A program made the translations under genes and the position numbers. Below the pieces are notes generated by a model that worked only from the letters and a program-made list of their open reading frames with translations, did no database searches and was not told the DNA's origin. DNA of 64,000 bases, taken from NCBI RefSeq assembly GCF_025961205.1, contig NZ_JAOQNH010000003.1, positions 186,001 through 250,000 of the forward strand. Direction: 5' to 3'. This DNA comes from Azospirillum fermentarium (GTDB taxonomy: Bacteria > Pseudomonadota > Alphaproteobacteria > Azospirillales > Azospirillaceae). Below are positions 42,328 through 50,448 of this stretch, piece by piece. Position 1 is the stretch's first letter. Every line of letters starts with the position of its first letter.

Positions 42328-43761
42328 ATGCCGATGCGCCTGCCCCTTCTGTTTGCGCCGATGCTGGCGGTGTCCGCCTGCTCCCTGGCTCCTCCCCTGG
42401 AAACACCGGCGCCGCCGGTTCCCATGCTTTTCCCGGCTTATGAGGCGGCGCCCGAGAGGAGCGGTGCCGCCGGGCTGGACCGGGCGGCGGTGTTCCGCGA
42501 TCCCCGCCTGCGCCGCATCATCGGCCTTGCCCTTGCGAACAACCGCGATCTGCGGCTGGCGCTGCTCAACGTCGGGGCGGCCCGTGCGCAATACGGCATT
42601 CAGGAGGCGAACACCATGCCCGGTTTCGATGCGCAAGCGTTGTACAGCCGTGAACGCACGCCAGGGATCGGCGAGCGGTCCGCGGGAATCACGAAGCAAT
42701 ATGGGGTAACGGTGGGTTTGACCGCTTTCGAGATCGACCTGTTCGGACGTGCCAGCACCCTGTCCGACGCCGCCTTCGCCCGCTTTCTCGCCAGCGAGGA
42801 GGGCTACCGGGCAGCCCGCATCGCCGTGATCGGCGCCGTTGCCGACGCCTATGCCGCCGAACGGCTGGCGCTCGAACAGCGCGCCCTTGCGGAAGGGACG
42901 CTGGCGGACTGGCGGCAGTCCCTGGAGCTTGCGCGCCTTCTCCGGCGGAGCGGGCAGGGCGGCGGCATCGACGTGGTGCGGGCCGAGGCCCAGGTGGCAT
43001 CGGCCGAGGCCGGCCTGCGGGCATGGGAGCGGGCCGCCGCCCAGGCCGGCAACGCGCTGCGGCTGGTGGTGGGGGCCGATGTTCCCCCCGGCCTGCCCCC
43101 CGCCATGAGCCTGGACCAGGGGCCGGTAAGGACGGATCTGCCCGCGGGCCTTCCGTCGGACCTGCTGCTCAACCGCCCGGACATCCGTCAGGCGGAACGC
43201 ACGCTCGCCGCGGCGACCGCCGACGTGGGGGCGGCCCGTGCCGCCTTCTTCCCGCGGCTGTCGCTCACCGCCGCCTTCGGCTTCGCCTCGCCCGCGCTGA
43301 GCGCGCTGTTCGGCGGCCTGCAGGGCGCGTGGAGCATCGCCCCCCGCGCCGTCCTGCCCATCCTCGACGGCGGGCGGCTGGATGCCGAGCGGGATCTGGC
43401 GGCGGTCCGGCGGGACGAGGCGGCGGCCCAGTATGAAAAGTCGATCCAGACCGCGTTCCGCGAGGTGGCCGACGGTCTGGCGGGGCGCGCCACGCTGGGC
43501 CGGCAGATCGAGGCGCAGAGGCGCAGCGTGTCCAGCGCCGTGCGCGGCGTGGCGCTGGCGGAGGCGCGCTACCGCGCGGGGCTGGAAAGCCGGCTGGAAC
43601 TGCTGGACGCCCAGCGGCAGGCCTACGCCGCCCGGCAGGCGCTTCTGGATCTGCTGCGCGAGGACATCACCAACGCCGTCGCTCTTTACAAGGCGCTGGG
43701 CGGCGGTCTGGCCGGCGACGGCGCCGTGCCGGCAGAGCACGAGGACACCCCGACGCGATGA
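42328..43761 (+). CDS. NodT-family outer-membrane efflux lipoprotein
   Basis: A 477-residue protein from ATG 42328. A lipoprotein signal ends in LAVSACSLA with the acylated Cys. Two TolC-type repeats follow, with GYRAARIAVIGAVADAYAAE and QKSIQ-type long helices (ATADVGAARAAFFPRLSLTA). The start of the mature part, AVFRDPRLRRIIGLALANNR, is typical of NodT/OprM channels. It forms the trimeric outer-membrane duct for the RND pump encoded upstream. The intergenic gap of 131 bases is GC-rich with no obvious terminator. Confidence 0.92.
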   Translation: MPMRLPLLFAPMLAVSACSLAPPLETPAPPVPMLFPAYEAAPERSGAAGLDRAAVFRDPRLRRIIGLALANNRDLRLALLNVGAARAQYGIQEANTMPGFDAQALYSRERTPGIGERSAGITKQYGVTVGLTAFEIDLFGRASTLSDAAFARFLASEEGYRAARIAVIGAVADAYAAERLALEQRALAEGTLADWRQSLELARLLRRSGQGGGIDVVRAEAQVASAEAGLRAWERAAAQAGNALRLVVGADVPPGLPPAMSLDQGPVRTDLPAGLPSDLLLNRPDIRQAERTLAAATADVGAARAAFFPRLSLTAAFGFASPALSALFGGLQGAWSIAPRAVLPILDGGRLDAERDLAAVRRDEAAAQYEKSIQTAFREVADGLAGRATLGRQIEAQRRSVSSAVRGVALAEARYRAGLESRLELLDAQRQAYAARQALLDLLREDITNAVALYKALGGGLAGDGAVPAEHEDTPTR

Positions 43762-45011
43762 CCCCCGTTTCCGAAAACACGGCTTGGCACCTGCGGTTCT
43801 GTCTGATCTTCGGCGGTCAGGCGCTGTCCCTGTGCGGCTCCTCGCTGACCCAGTTCGTCCTGATGTGGTGGATCGCCGACACGACGGGCAGCATCACCGC
43901 CCTCTCGGCCGCGGGGCTTGCCGCCTTGCTGCCGCACGCCGTGATCAGCCCGCTGGGGGGCGTGCTGGCGGACCGCTACAGCCGGCGCGCCCTGATGCTT
44001 GCCGCCGATACCATCAGTGCGGTTTGCATGACGGTCCTGATCGCGCTGTTCGTCACCGGCCACGTCGCGCTTTGGCACGTCTATGGGATGATGGCGGTGC
44101 GGGGGGCCATGCAGGCGATCCAGGAGCCCGCCGCGGTCGCCTCGCTCGGCATGCTGGTGCCGCGCTCGTTCCTGCCGCGGGTGGGCGGGTTGCAGCAGAC
44201 CCTGCAAAGCCTGACTCAGGTCGTCGCGGCTCCCTTGGGTGCCGTGGTGATGAGCGTTCTGCCGGTGGGCTGGGCGCTGAGCGTGGATGTGGCGACGGCT
44301 CTCCTGGGCACGGCTCCGCTTCTGTTCTTCCGTGTTCCGCAAAACCCCATTCCCGCGGAACAGCGGACCGGCGTGGTGGGAGAGTTCACCGACGGCTTGC
44401 GCGCGGTAACGGGGTCGCGGGGCCTGACGCACCTGTTTCTCGTCCTTGCCGCCGGGCTGCTGGTCGTCATGCCGTCGCTGACGCTCGTTCCGCTGCTGGT
44501 GAAGGAGCATTTTGCCGGCGGGCCGGGAAAGGTCGCGCTGATGGAGGGGGTGTCCGGGGCCGGGATGATCATCGGCGGCATGATCGTGACGGCCCTGGCG
44601 CCCCGGCGTCAGGTTCCCTGGGTGTTGTGGGGCATGGTGCTGGCCTGCCTGACGCTGGGGCTGACCGGGGCGACACCCGCCACGCTGTTCGGCGTTGCCG
44701 TGTTCTGGTGGGGTGTCAGCGGCCTGACCTATTCCCTGAGCGCGGCCCCCTGCATGGTGCTGCTGCAACTGTCCGTGGACAACCACCTGTTGGGGCGGGT
44801 GCAGTCCCTGTTCAACATGACGCTCAGCCTTGCGGCACCGGTCGGATTGGCGTTTCTCATGCTGTTGGGCGATTCCGCGGATGTGCGCACGGTGTTCGTG
44901 ACGGCGGGGCTGCTCGCCGCCGCCGTGACGGCGCTGGGCATCCTGTCCCCGGCGCTGAGAGCGCTGGACGGGAAAACGGCGCGGGGTTCCCGGGGGGCGG
45001 GCAATGCATGA
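43758..45011 (+). CDS. MFS efflux transporter, EntS/MFS_3-like
   Basis: A 417-residue, 12-helix transporter whose ATG overlaps the outer-membrane factor stop (ATGA). FCLIFGGQALSLCGSSLTQF and GVLADRYSRRALMLAADTI match the MFS_3 group that includes EntS and macrolide exporters. Being fourth in an RND operon, it may deliver substrate to the periplasm for the tripartite pump to expel, as EntS does with TolC systems. A siderophore or xenobiotic are both possible substrates. Confidence 0.88.
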   Translation: MTPVSENTAWHLRFCLIFGGQALSLCGSSLTQFVLMWWIADTTGSITALSAAGLAALLPHAVISPLGGVLADRYSRRALMLAADTISAVCMTVLIALFVTGHVALWHVYGMMAVRGAMQAIQEPAAVASLGMLVPRSFLPRVGGLQQTLQSLTQVVAAPLGAVVMSVLPVGWALSVDVATALLGTAPLLFFRVPQNPIPAEQRTGVVGEFTDGLRAVTGSRGLTHLFLVLAAGLLVVMPSLTLVPLLVKEHFAGGPGKVALMEGVSGAGMIIGGMIVTALAPRRQVPWVLWGMVLACLTLGLTGATPATLFGVAVFWWGVSGLTYSLSAAPCMVLLQLSVDNHLLGRVQSLFNMTLSLAAPVGLAFLMLLGDSADVRTVFVTAGLLAAAVTALGILSPALRALDGKTARGSRGAGNA

Positions 45012-45093
45012 GGCCGTGCCTGCGGCACCCGTCAAGCGCTCCGATCAGCCCCAAAAGGCTTATCGAGCTTTCGTCCGGTCCGGGGCGCTCGAC

Positions 45094-45120
45094 GGGCTGG
45101 GGCTGGGGCTGGGGCTGGGC
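45094..45120. repeat. GGGCTG hexamer repeat
   Basis: Four and a half perfect copies of GGGCTG lie in the convergent gap between the MFS gene and the hemerythrin gene. No hairpin or motif is associated. It is probably a slippage-prone microsatellite without function. Confidence 0.7.
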
Positions 45121-45158
45121 GTCCGCGGCGCGGCCATCCGCTGCCGGCAGGGGGGCCG

Positions 45159-45605
45159 TCAGGCGGCGCCCGTCAGGGCCGAACGGTCGATGACGTCGTA
45201 GAGGCCGCGGTCCTCGCGGGCGATGCGCTGTTTCAGGGCGGTGACGATCTGGCGCGTGTCGTGGATGAAGGCCGCCGGATCCTTGGCGGCGGCGACCGGG
45301 CCGGGCCAGCGTGTCCGGTACTGGTCGAAGCGGGTCCGCAGACTGCCCATTTCCGTCTGGAAGCGGGCCGCGGTGCTGCGCAGGGCGGGGTCGGGATGGG
45401 CCAGAAGGCGGGGGTAGAGCGCGTCGTCCTCCAGCGCCAGATGGATGGTGAAGATGCCGAACAGGTCGCGGACCGTGGCGGCCAGGGGGCCGGGGTCCGC
45501 CGCCGTGGACGGTGCCGCGAGCAGCGTCTCGATGCGGTCCACGAGTTTGCCGACGCTGGCGTGATGGTCCCGGTAGAGGGTGGTGCTGAGGGTGACGGCG
45601 CTCAT
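45159..45605 (-). CDS. Hemerythrin HHE-domain protein
   Basis: A 148-residue four-helix protein. LYRDHHASVGKLVDRIETLL, FGIFTIHLALEDDALYPRLL, FQTEMGSLRTRFDQYRTRW and TRQIVTALKQRIAREDRGLY supply the His/Glu/Asp ligands of a di-iron site. It could store or sense oxygen, or repair iron centres after nitric oxide exposure. The ATG overlaps the stop of the DUF1858 gene (ATGA). Together the two would make a split version of the ScdA/YtfE (RIC) arrangement, with the Crp/Fnr gene upstream as regulator. Confidence 0.85.
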   Translation of the reverse strand: MSAVTLSTTLYRDHHASVGKLVDRIETLLAAPSTAADPGPLAATVRDLFGIFTIHLALEDDALYPRLLAHPDPALRSTAARFQTEMGSLRTRFDQYRTRWPGPVAAAKDPAAFIHDTRQIVTALKQRIAREDRGLYDVIDRSALTGAA

Positions 45606-45961
45606 TCTGGGTCTCCGAACCTGTGCGGCTTCGTGTGGGTGGTGCCGGCGCCAGAGTGCCCGCGTGAGGGGGCGGGATCGTTGCGCCAAAGCAAGTTCGT
45701 CTGCGAAAGACCGGTCCCATGGGGGGCCGGGGATGGGGCGGCGATGGCCTGCGCGCAGGCGTCCAGCAGCAGGCCCACGTCGAGACCATAGGAGGCCGCC
45801 GCCTCGGCGACGGTCTGGAACCGCGCCACGGGGCAGCCCGGACAGGCCATCCGGTGCGTGAGGAACACGGCGATGGTTTGCGGCCAGCGGTCCAGCACAT
45901 CCCCGACCGGATCGGACGGGGAAGGGCCGGGGGTGGCGGGATGCGGCGATGGGGGTGTCAT
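45602..45961 (-). CDS. DUF1858 domain protein with CPGC motif
   Basis: A 119-residue protein. Residues 17-70 match DUF1858 (VGDVLDRWPQTIAVFLTHRM, CPGCPVARFQTVAEAAASYG), a helical redox-disulfide domain seen beside hybrid-cluster and iron-repair proteins. The CPGC pair may be redox-active or bind Fe. The C-terminal 45 residues are disordered and rich in Ser/Pro/His. It lies between the Crp/Fnr regulator (77 bases upstream) and the hemerythrin it overlaps. Confidence 0.8.
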   Translation of the reverse strand: MTPPSPHPATPGPSPSDPVGDVLDRWPQTIAVFLTHRMACPGCPVARFQTVAEAAASYGLDVGLLLDACAQAIAAPSPAPHGTGLSQTNLLWRNDPAPSRGHSGAGTTHTKPHRFGDPE

Positions 45962-46038
45962 GCGCCAAGGGTAGCGCACCCTGCCGCACCGCTCTTTGCG
46001 CCCGCGCAAACGGGACGGAAACCGGGAATGCCCGTCGC

Positions 46039-46758
46039 TTACGCCGGCGGCGGCGCGGGCGGCAGATCCTCGGCGATGGCGACCAGGGCGTGGGGCCGGC
46101 GGATGGTGACCTGCTGGCGCCCACCCTCGACGATGCCTTGGGATTCCCAGCCGCTGAGGATGCGGCTCACCGTGTGCAGGGTGGTGCCGGTCATCGCGGC
46201 GATGTCCTGCCGGGACAGCGGAAAACCGATCTCCACGCCACCCTCCACCCGGCGCCCCGCCTGGCGGGCCAGACGCAGGAGCGCGTGGGCCACCCGGCGC
46301 TCGACCCGCTCGGTGGCGACCTCGCGCAGGCGGTTCTGCACCTCCTGCAACCGGCTCCCGACGATGCCCAGCGCGTTCAGCGCGATGCGGGGGTACCGCT
46401 CCATCAGGATCCCCATCGCGGCCGCCGACCACTGGATGACGACGCAATCGGCGACGGCCAGCGCGTCGGCGGGGTAGGCGCTGCCCGAGAACACCGCCGC
46501 CGTGCCGAACATGTCGCCGCCGCCGACGTAGCGGACCACCATCTGCTGCCCGTCGGGGCCCGTCTGGGCGATCTTGACCCGCCCGTCGATGAGCGCGTGG
46601 CAGAAGGCCGCCGGGTCGCCCTGGGCCACGATGACCGTTCCCTTTTCCACCCGCCGGGTGTGGGCGGAGCGGACGGTTTCGGCCCGTGCCGCCTCATCCA
46701 GCCCGTCGAAAAGCCGCAGGCCACGCAGAACGGCGGGATCGGGAACGGGCGGGGGCAT
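46039..46758 (-). CDS. Crp/Fnr-family regulator
   Basis: A 239-residue protein. The N-terminal cyclic-nucleotide-type barrel (about 15-130) contains VIVAQGDPAAFCHALIDGRV and YVGGGDMFGTAAVFSG. The winged HTH (about 165-220) reads FPLSRQDIAAMTGTTLHTVS. The N-terminal cysteine cluster of true FNR is absent, so it does not sense oxygen through Fe-S. It resembles the Dnr/NnrR-like group, some of which use haem for nitric oxide. Neighbours (DUF1858, hemerythrin) support a nitrosative or redox role. Confidence 0.88.
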   Translation of the reverse strand: MPPPVPDPAVLRGLRLFDGLDEAARAETVRSAHTRRVEKGTVIVAQGDPAAFCHALIDGRVKIAQTGPDGQQMVVRYVGGGDMFGTAAVFSGSAYPADALAVADCVVIQWSAAAMGILMERYPRIALNALGIVGSRLQEVQNRLREVATERVERRVAHALLRLARQAGRRVEGGVEIGFPLSRQDIAAMTGTTLHTVSRILSGWESQGIVEGGRQQVTIRRPHALVAIAEDLPPAPPPA

Positions 46759-46956
46759 CGACGTCCTTGGGGGAAGCGGCGGTTTCTGGCCGGATGGTCA
46801 CCGCCGAAACGTAACACGGGGCGTGCAACGGATTATTGTTAATAAAAATAGGGAAATACCGGCGTGTGAAAGTTCCGGCTGCGGTCCGGGCGGGCGATCC
46901 GCGCGCCGGTACCCCACACATTGGAAAAACTCATTGAAATCATGACGATTTCCAAA

Positions 46957-46984
46957 TTGACGCAATCTTGCTGTCTTATGATAA
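46957..46984 (+). promoter_or_regulatory. Sigma-70-like promoter of flavoprotein operon
   Basis: TTGACG (46957-46962) and TGATAA (46979-46984), 16 bases apart, lie 47 bases before the flavoprotein ATG in an AT-rich gap. The match is reasonable but not perfect. Confidence 0.4.
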
Positions 46985-46998
46985 GGAAATAACACACA

Positions 46999-47013
46999 AG
47001 GATACGATATCCT
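46999..47013. promoter_or_regulatory. Palindrome before flavoprotein start
   Basis: AGGATA and TATCCT flank CGA, giving a 6-3-6 inverted repeat that overlaps the presumed leader just before the ribosome-binding site. It is a candidate operator or small RNA hairpin. Confidence 0.3.
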
Positions 47014-47031
47014 CGATGGAGTTTTACAGGA

Positions 47032-48681
47032 ATGCCCGTCACCCCCCGCCCCACCCCCGTGACCGCGCTTCCATCCATCGCCGCCGACGTGCTGGTCATC
47101 GGCGGCGGCCTGTCGGGCACCTGGGCGGCGCTGGCCGCGGCGCAGGCGGGGGCCAGGGTGGTTCTGGCGGACAAGGGCTATTGCGGGGCCAGCGGCGTGG
47201 CCGCCACCTCCGGTCCCGGCCACTGGTGGGTGCCGCCCGACCCGGATCTGCGGGCCGCGGCCATCGCCGGGCGCATGGCCATTGCCGGCGGCATCGCCGA
47301 TCCGGCGTGGATGGCGCGCATCCTCGACATCACCTGGACCACGCTGCCGACCATCGCCGACGTCTATGATTTCGCCACCGACGAGAACGGGGTGGTGCAG
47401 TACCGCGGCCTGCGCGGGCCGGAATATCTGCGGGCCATGCGGCGCAAGATCCTGAACCACGGCGTGCGCATCCTGGACCAAAGCCCGGCGCTGGAGCTGC
47501 TGGCGGACTGCAACGGTGCCGTGGCCGGTGCCCGCGGCCTGCGCCGCCAGCGTCACGAGGCGTGGACGGTGCGGGCACCGGCGGTGATCCTGGCGACCGG
47601 CGGCTGCGGTTTCAAATCGCGGCTGCTGGGCAGCCACACCAACACCGGCGACGGGCACCTGATGGCGGCGGAAGCCGGCGTGCCCTGTTCCGGCATGGAA
47701 TTTTCCACCTACCACACGGTGTCGCCGGCGTGGTCCACCATGACCCGCTCCATGTCCTACGCCTTCGCCGTCTATTACGACGCCGGTGGGCGGGAAATCC
47801 CGGTCCCGCCGGGCGACATCACCCGCACGCTGGCCCGCGCCATGCTGGCCGGGCCGGTGACCTGCAGCCTGCACCGGATGCCCGATGATATCCGCGAACG
47901 GCTGCGGCGGGTGCAGCCCAACATGATGCTGCCCTTCGACCGCACCGGCGTCGATCCCTTCACCCAGCGTTTCCCGGTGCTGCTGCGGCCCGAGGGCACC
48001 ATCCGCGGGTCGGGCGGCATCCGCATGGCGGATGAGGATTGCGCGACGGAAGCCAAGGGGCTGTTCGTGGTGGGCGATGCCGCCACGCGCGAACCCGTGG
48101 CCGGGGCGGTGTCGGGCGGCGGGGCGATCCTGGCCGCCTGGGCGCTGTCGTCGGGGGTCATGGCCGGGCGGGCCGCCGCCGCGCGGGCACGGGGTTCCGG
48201 CGGGCCGGGGGATGGGCCGGTCACGCCGCTGGGCCGCGCCGGGCTGCGGCCCGCCCGCCATGCCGCCCCGGTGGACGTATCCGCCGTCACCGCCGCGGTG
48301 CAGGGTGAAACGCTGCCCTATGACAAGACCATCTTCCGCCGCGCCCCCGTCCTGCGCCGTTCGCTGGCGGTGCTGGACGGGGTGTGGCGCGACGTGCGCG
48401 ACCATCTGGACGGCTATGGCCTGTCCACCGCGGGGGAAACGGTGCAGGCGCGCGAGGCGGCGGCCCTGACCGCCGTGGCCCGCTGGTGCACCCGCGCCGG
48501 GCTGGACCGGGCGGAAAGCCGTGGAATGCATTGGCGCGAGGACGCGCCGGCCACCGATCCCGCCTATGCCCGCCGTCTCAGCGTCGGTGGTCTGGACGAC
48601 GTGTGGGCGCGGTTCGACGGGGACGCGCCCCAGCCCATTCCCTCGCAAACCATCCCGGTGCCGGAGGCCGGAGCCGCATGA
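47032..48681 (+). CDS. FAD-dependent fumarate-reductase/APS-reductase-like flavoprotein
   Basis: A 549-residue flavoprotein. The FAD-binding start is ADVLVIGGGLSGTWAALAAA, ILATGGCGFKSRLLGSHTNT lies in the middle, and GLFVVGDAATREPVAGAVSG is the second FAD motif. It belongs to the SdhA/FrdA/AprA superfamily and, with the small ferredoxin encoded after it, resembles AprAB-like pairs found near sulfonate genes. The substrate is unknown. A sulfur-compound redox step is inferred from the sulfonate-type binding protein and monooxygenase that follow. Its gene begins an operon of four to five genes. Confidence 0.82.
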   Translation: MPVTPRPTPVTALPSIAADVLVIGGGLSGTWAALAAAQAGARVVLADKGYCGASGVAATSGPGHWWVPPDPDLRAAAIAGRMAIAGGIADPAWMARILDITWTTLPTIADVYDFATDENGVVQYRGLRGPEYLRAMRRKILNHGVRILDQSPALELLADCNGAVAGARGLRRQRHEAWTVRAPAVILATGGCGFKSRLLGSHTNTGDGHLMAAEAGVPCSGMEFSTYHTVSPAWSTMTRSMSYAFAVYYDAGGREIPVPPGDITRTLARAMLAGPVTCSLHRMPDDIRERLRRVQPNMMLPFDRTGVDPFTQRFPVLLRPEGTIRGSGGIRMADEDCATEAKGLFVVGDAATREPVAGAVSGGGAILAAWALSSGVMAGRAAAARARGSGGPGDGPVTPLGRAGLRPARHAAPVDVSAVTAAVQGETLPYDKTIFRRAPVLRRSLAVLDGVWRDVRDHLDGYGLSTAGETVQAREAAALTAVARWCTRAGLDRAESRGMHWREDAPATDPAYARRLSVGGLDDVWARFDGDAPQPIPSQTIPVPEAGAA

Positions 48682-49025
48682 TCAGCCTTCTCATCGCCGA
48701 CCGCTGCACCGGGTGTCAGGTGTGCGTGCGCGTCTGCCCCACCAACGTGTTCGACGCGGTGCGGGGGCAGCCGCCGGTCATCGCCCGCCCGCAGGATTGC
48801 CAGACCTGTTTCCTGTGCGAGCTGTATTGCCAGCCCGACGCGCTCTACGTCGATCCCGATTGCGAGGCGGTGGCCGAGGTCACCGCCGGACAGGTGGACG
48901 CGGCGGGCCAGCGCGGCACCTATCGCCGGCATTCCGGCTGGAACGAATGGGCGGGCGATCCCCGCTATGCCAACGAACATTGGCGGATGGATCAGATCTT
49001 CGCCCGCGCCCGCGCGCTGTCCTGA
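48678..49025 (+). CDS. Two-cluster ferredoxin partner of flavoprotein
   Basis: A 115-residue protein overlapping the flavoprotein stop (ATGA). Motifs are CTGCQVCVRVCPTNVF and CQTCFLCELYCQPDAL, two 4Fe-4S clusters as in AprB. The C-terminal 40 residues (YRRHSGWNEWAGDPRYANEH) wrap around the partner in AprAB-like enzymes; here they are rich in Trp/Tyr/Arg. It transfers electrons to or from the FAD. Confidence 0.88.
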   Translation: MISLLIADRCTGCQVCVRVCPTNVFDAVRGQPPVIARPQDCQTCFLCELYCQPDALYVDPDCEAVAEVTAGQVDAAGQRGTYRRHSGWNEWAGDPRYANEHWRMDQIFARARALS

Positions 49026-49058
49026 CCGCCGCTTCCTTTCACCATCAAGGGCCTTGCC

Positions 49059-50069
49059 ATGCCGAACGACCGCTTTTTCCCCGCGGCGGGTTCCCTGTCG
49101 CGCCGCCGTCTGCTGACCGGCACCGTTGCCGCCGCCGGGCTGCTGGCCGCCCCGCGGCTGGGGCGCGCCGACACCGGCATCCTGAAGGTGGGGGATCAGC
49201 GCGCCTCCATCCGTTCCATCCTGGAAGCATCGGGGCAGTTGAAGGACGTTCCCTATACCGTGAAGTTTGCCGATTTCCCGGCGGCGGCGCCGCTGCTGGA
49301 AACGCTGAACGCCGGGGCCGTCGATGTGGGCTTCGCCGGGGATGCGCCCCATTCGTTCGCCCTGTCCAACGGGCTGCCGGCCAAGATCGTCGCGGCGGGC
49401 CGGTCGGACCCGGCGTGCATCGGCATTCTGGCGCGCACGGATTCGCCCATCCAGTCGGTGGCGGATCTGAAGGGGCGCAGCATCGCCACCGGGCGCGGGT
49501 CCATCGGTCATTACATGGTGGTGGCGGCGCTGACCGCCCACGGGCTGACGGTGAACGACGTCAAGCTGACCTTCCTCCAGCCGGCGGAAGCCAAGCTGGC
49601 GTTCGCCAACGGCACGGTGGACGCGTGGTCGGTGTGGACGCTCTACATCGCGCAGGAGGTGGTGGCCGGCACCGGGCGGGTGCTGGTGAACGGGCGCGGG
49701 CTGGTCAACAACAACGCCTTCATCAGCGCCGCCGACACCGCCATCGCCACCAAGCGCCCGATCGTGCAGGATTTCGTGGCCCGCGTGGCCGCCGCCCGGC
49801 TGTGGGCGCTGGACCATGCGGAGGACTACGCCCGCATCTGGGCCGATCTGGTGAAGGTGACGCCGGAGGTGGCGGCTTATGCCTTCAACCTGGAACGCTT
49901 CCGCCCGGTGGCGGTGGATGACGCGGTGGTGGCGGATCTGCAAAAGACCGCGGATTTCTACACCACCCTGGGCGTGATCCAGAAACCGTTCCAGGCGGCA
50001 CAGCACGTGGACCGCAGCTTCCCCCTGGCCCCGGCGGTGCTGGCGGATTCCGCGGCCCGCGCTGGCTGA
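49059..50069 (+). CDS. SsuA-like periplasmic binding protein
   Basis: A 336-residue protein with a Tat-like signal (SRRRLLTGTVAAAGLLAAP, cleaved near GRAD). VGDQRASIRSILEASGQL, GAVDVGFAGDAPHSFALSNG and LKGRSIATGRGSIGHYMVVA match NMT1/SsuA family receptors for aliphatic sulfonates and taurine. No ATPase or permease gene adjoins it. The gene lies between the flavoprotein/ferredoxin pair and the LLM monooxygenase, so it may feed a sulfur-containing substrate to them through a distant transporter. Confidence 0.88.
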   Translation: MPNDRFFPAAGSLSRRRLLTGTVAAAGLLAAPRLGRADTGILKVGDQRASIRSILEASGQLKDVPYTVKFADFPAAAPLLETLNAGAVDVGFAGDAPHSFALSNGLPAKIVAAGRSDPACIGILARTDSPIQSVADLKGRSIATGRGSIGHYMVVAALTAHGLTVNDVKLTFLQPAEAKLAFANGTVDAWSVWTLYIAQEVVAGTGRVLVNGRGLVNNNAFISAADTAIATKRPIVQDFVARVAAARLWALDHAEDYARIWADLVKVTPEVAAYAFNLERFRPVAVDDAVVADLQKTADFYTTLGVIQKPFQAAQHVDRSFPLAPAVLADSAARAG

Positions 50070-50135
50070 GAGCAGAGCCGAAAAGCCCTGACGTCAAAAC
50101 GCGACATCCCCGTATTTGCCCTCTTCCCGGTGGGG

Positions 50136-50351
50136 CTACGCACTGCGCAGAACCATAACTTATTGATATAAAACATCTTATTTCATCGTCATTCCCGCGA
50201 AAGCGGGAATCCAGGTGTGAGTCGCGATCAGCGGCGATATGAATCGCCTGAGGTTTTGGTCCTGGAAACACCTTCTGGATCCCAGCTTTCGCTGGGATGA
50301 CGATGAAAAATTATTTTATATCAATAAGTTATGGTTTTGCGCAGTGCGTAG
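50136..50351. mobile_element. 216-bp MITE with 9-bp target-site duplication
   Basis: Terminal inverted repeats start CTACGCACTGCGCA on the left and end with its complement TGCGCAGTGCGTAG on the right. The arms extend to about 40 bases including AACCATAACTTATTGATATA. The element is flanked by a direct repeat CCGGTGGGG at 50127-50135 and 50352-50360, a clean target-site duplication. It encodes no protein. Its centre carries a REP-like element (50185-50304). Removing it restores a palindrome with GCCCTCTT and AGAGGGC arms, a likely hairpin target. It sits in the gap before the LLM monooxygenase gene. Confidence 0.85.
50185..50304. repeat. REP-like inverted-repeat element, copy 1
   Basis: ATTCCCGCGAAAGCGGGAAT hairpin at the left and ATCCCAGCTTTCGCTGGGAT at the right frame about 60 bases of related spacer. 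The ends are CGTC and GACG, so the element is roughly symmetrical. It resembles the copy at 57019-57134 and lies nested in the MITE. Confidence 0.85.
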
Positions 50352-50448
50352 CCGGTGGGGAGAGGGCGCAGGAACCAGCCTTCGATCCAGGCGATCCAGA
50401 GGCTGGAACTTTCTGGCCCTGGCCGAACCCATTCCCGAAAGACCGATC

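Noticed and set aside
45094..45120. GGGCTG repeats as a regulatory array
   Set aside because: They lie between convergent genes with no associated motif; slippage is a sufficient explanation.
50239..50448. Upstream start for the LLM monooxygenase
   Set aside because: The extension is translated MITE sequence; family members begin near the ATG at 50449.
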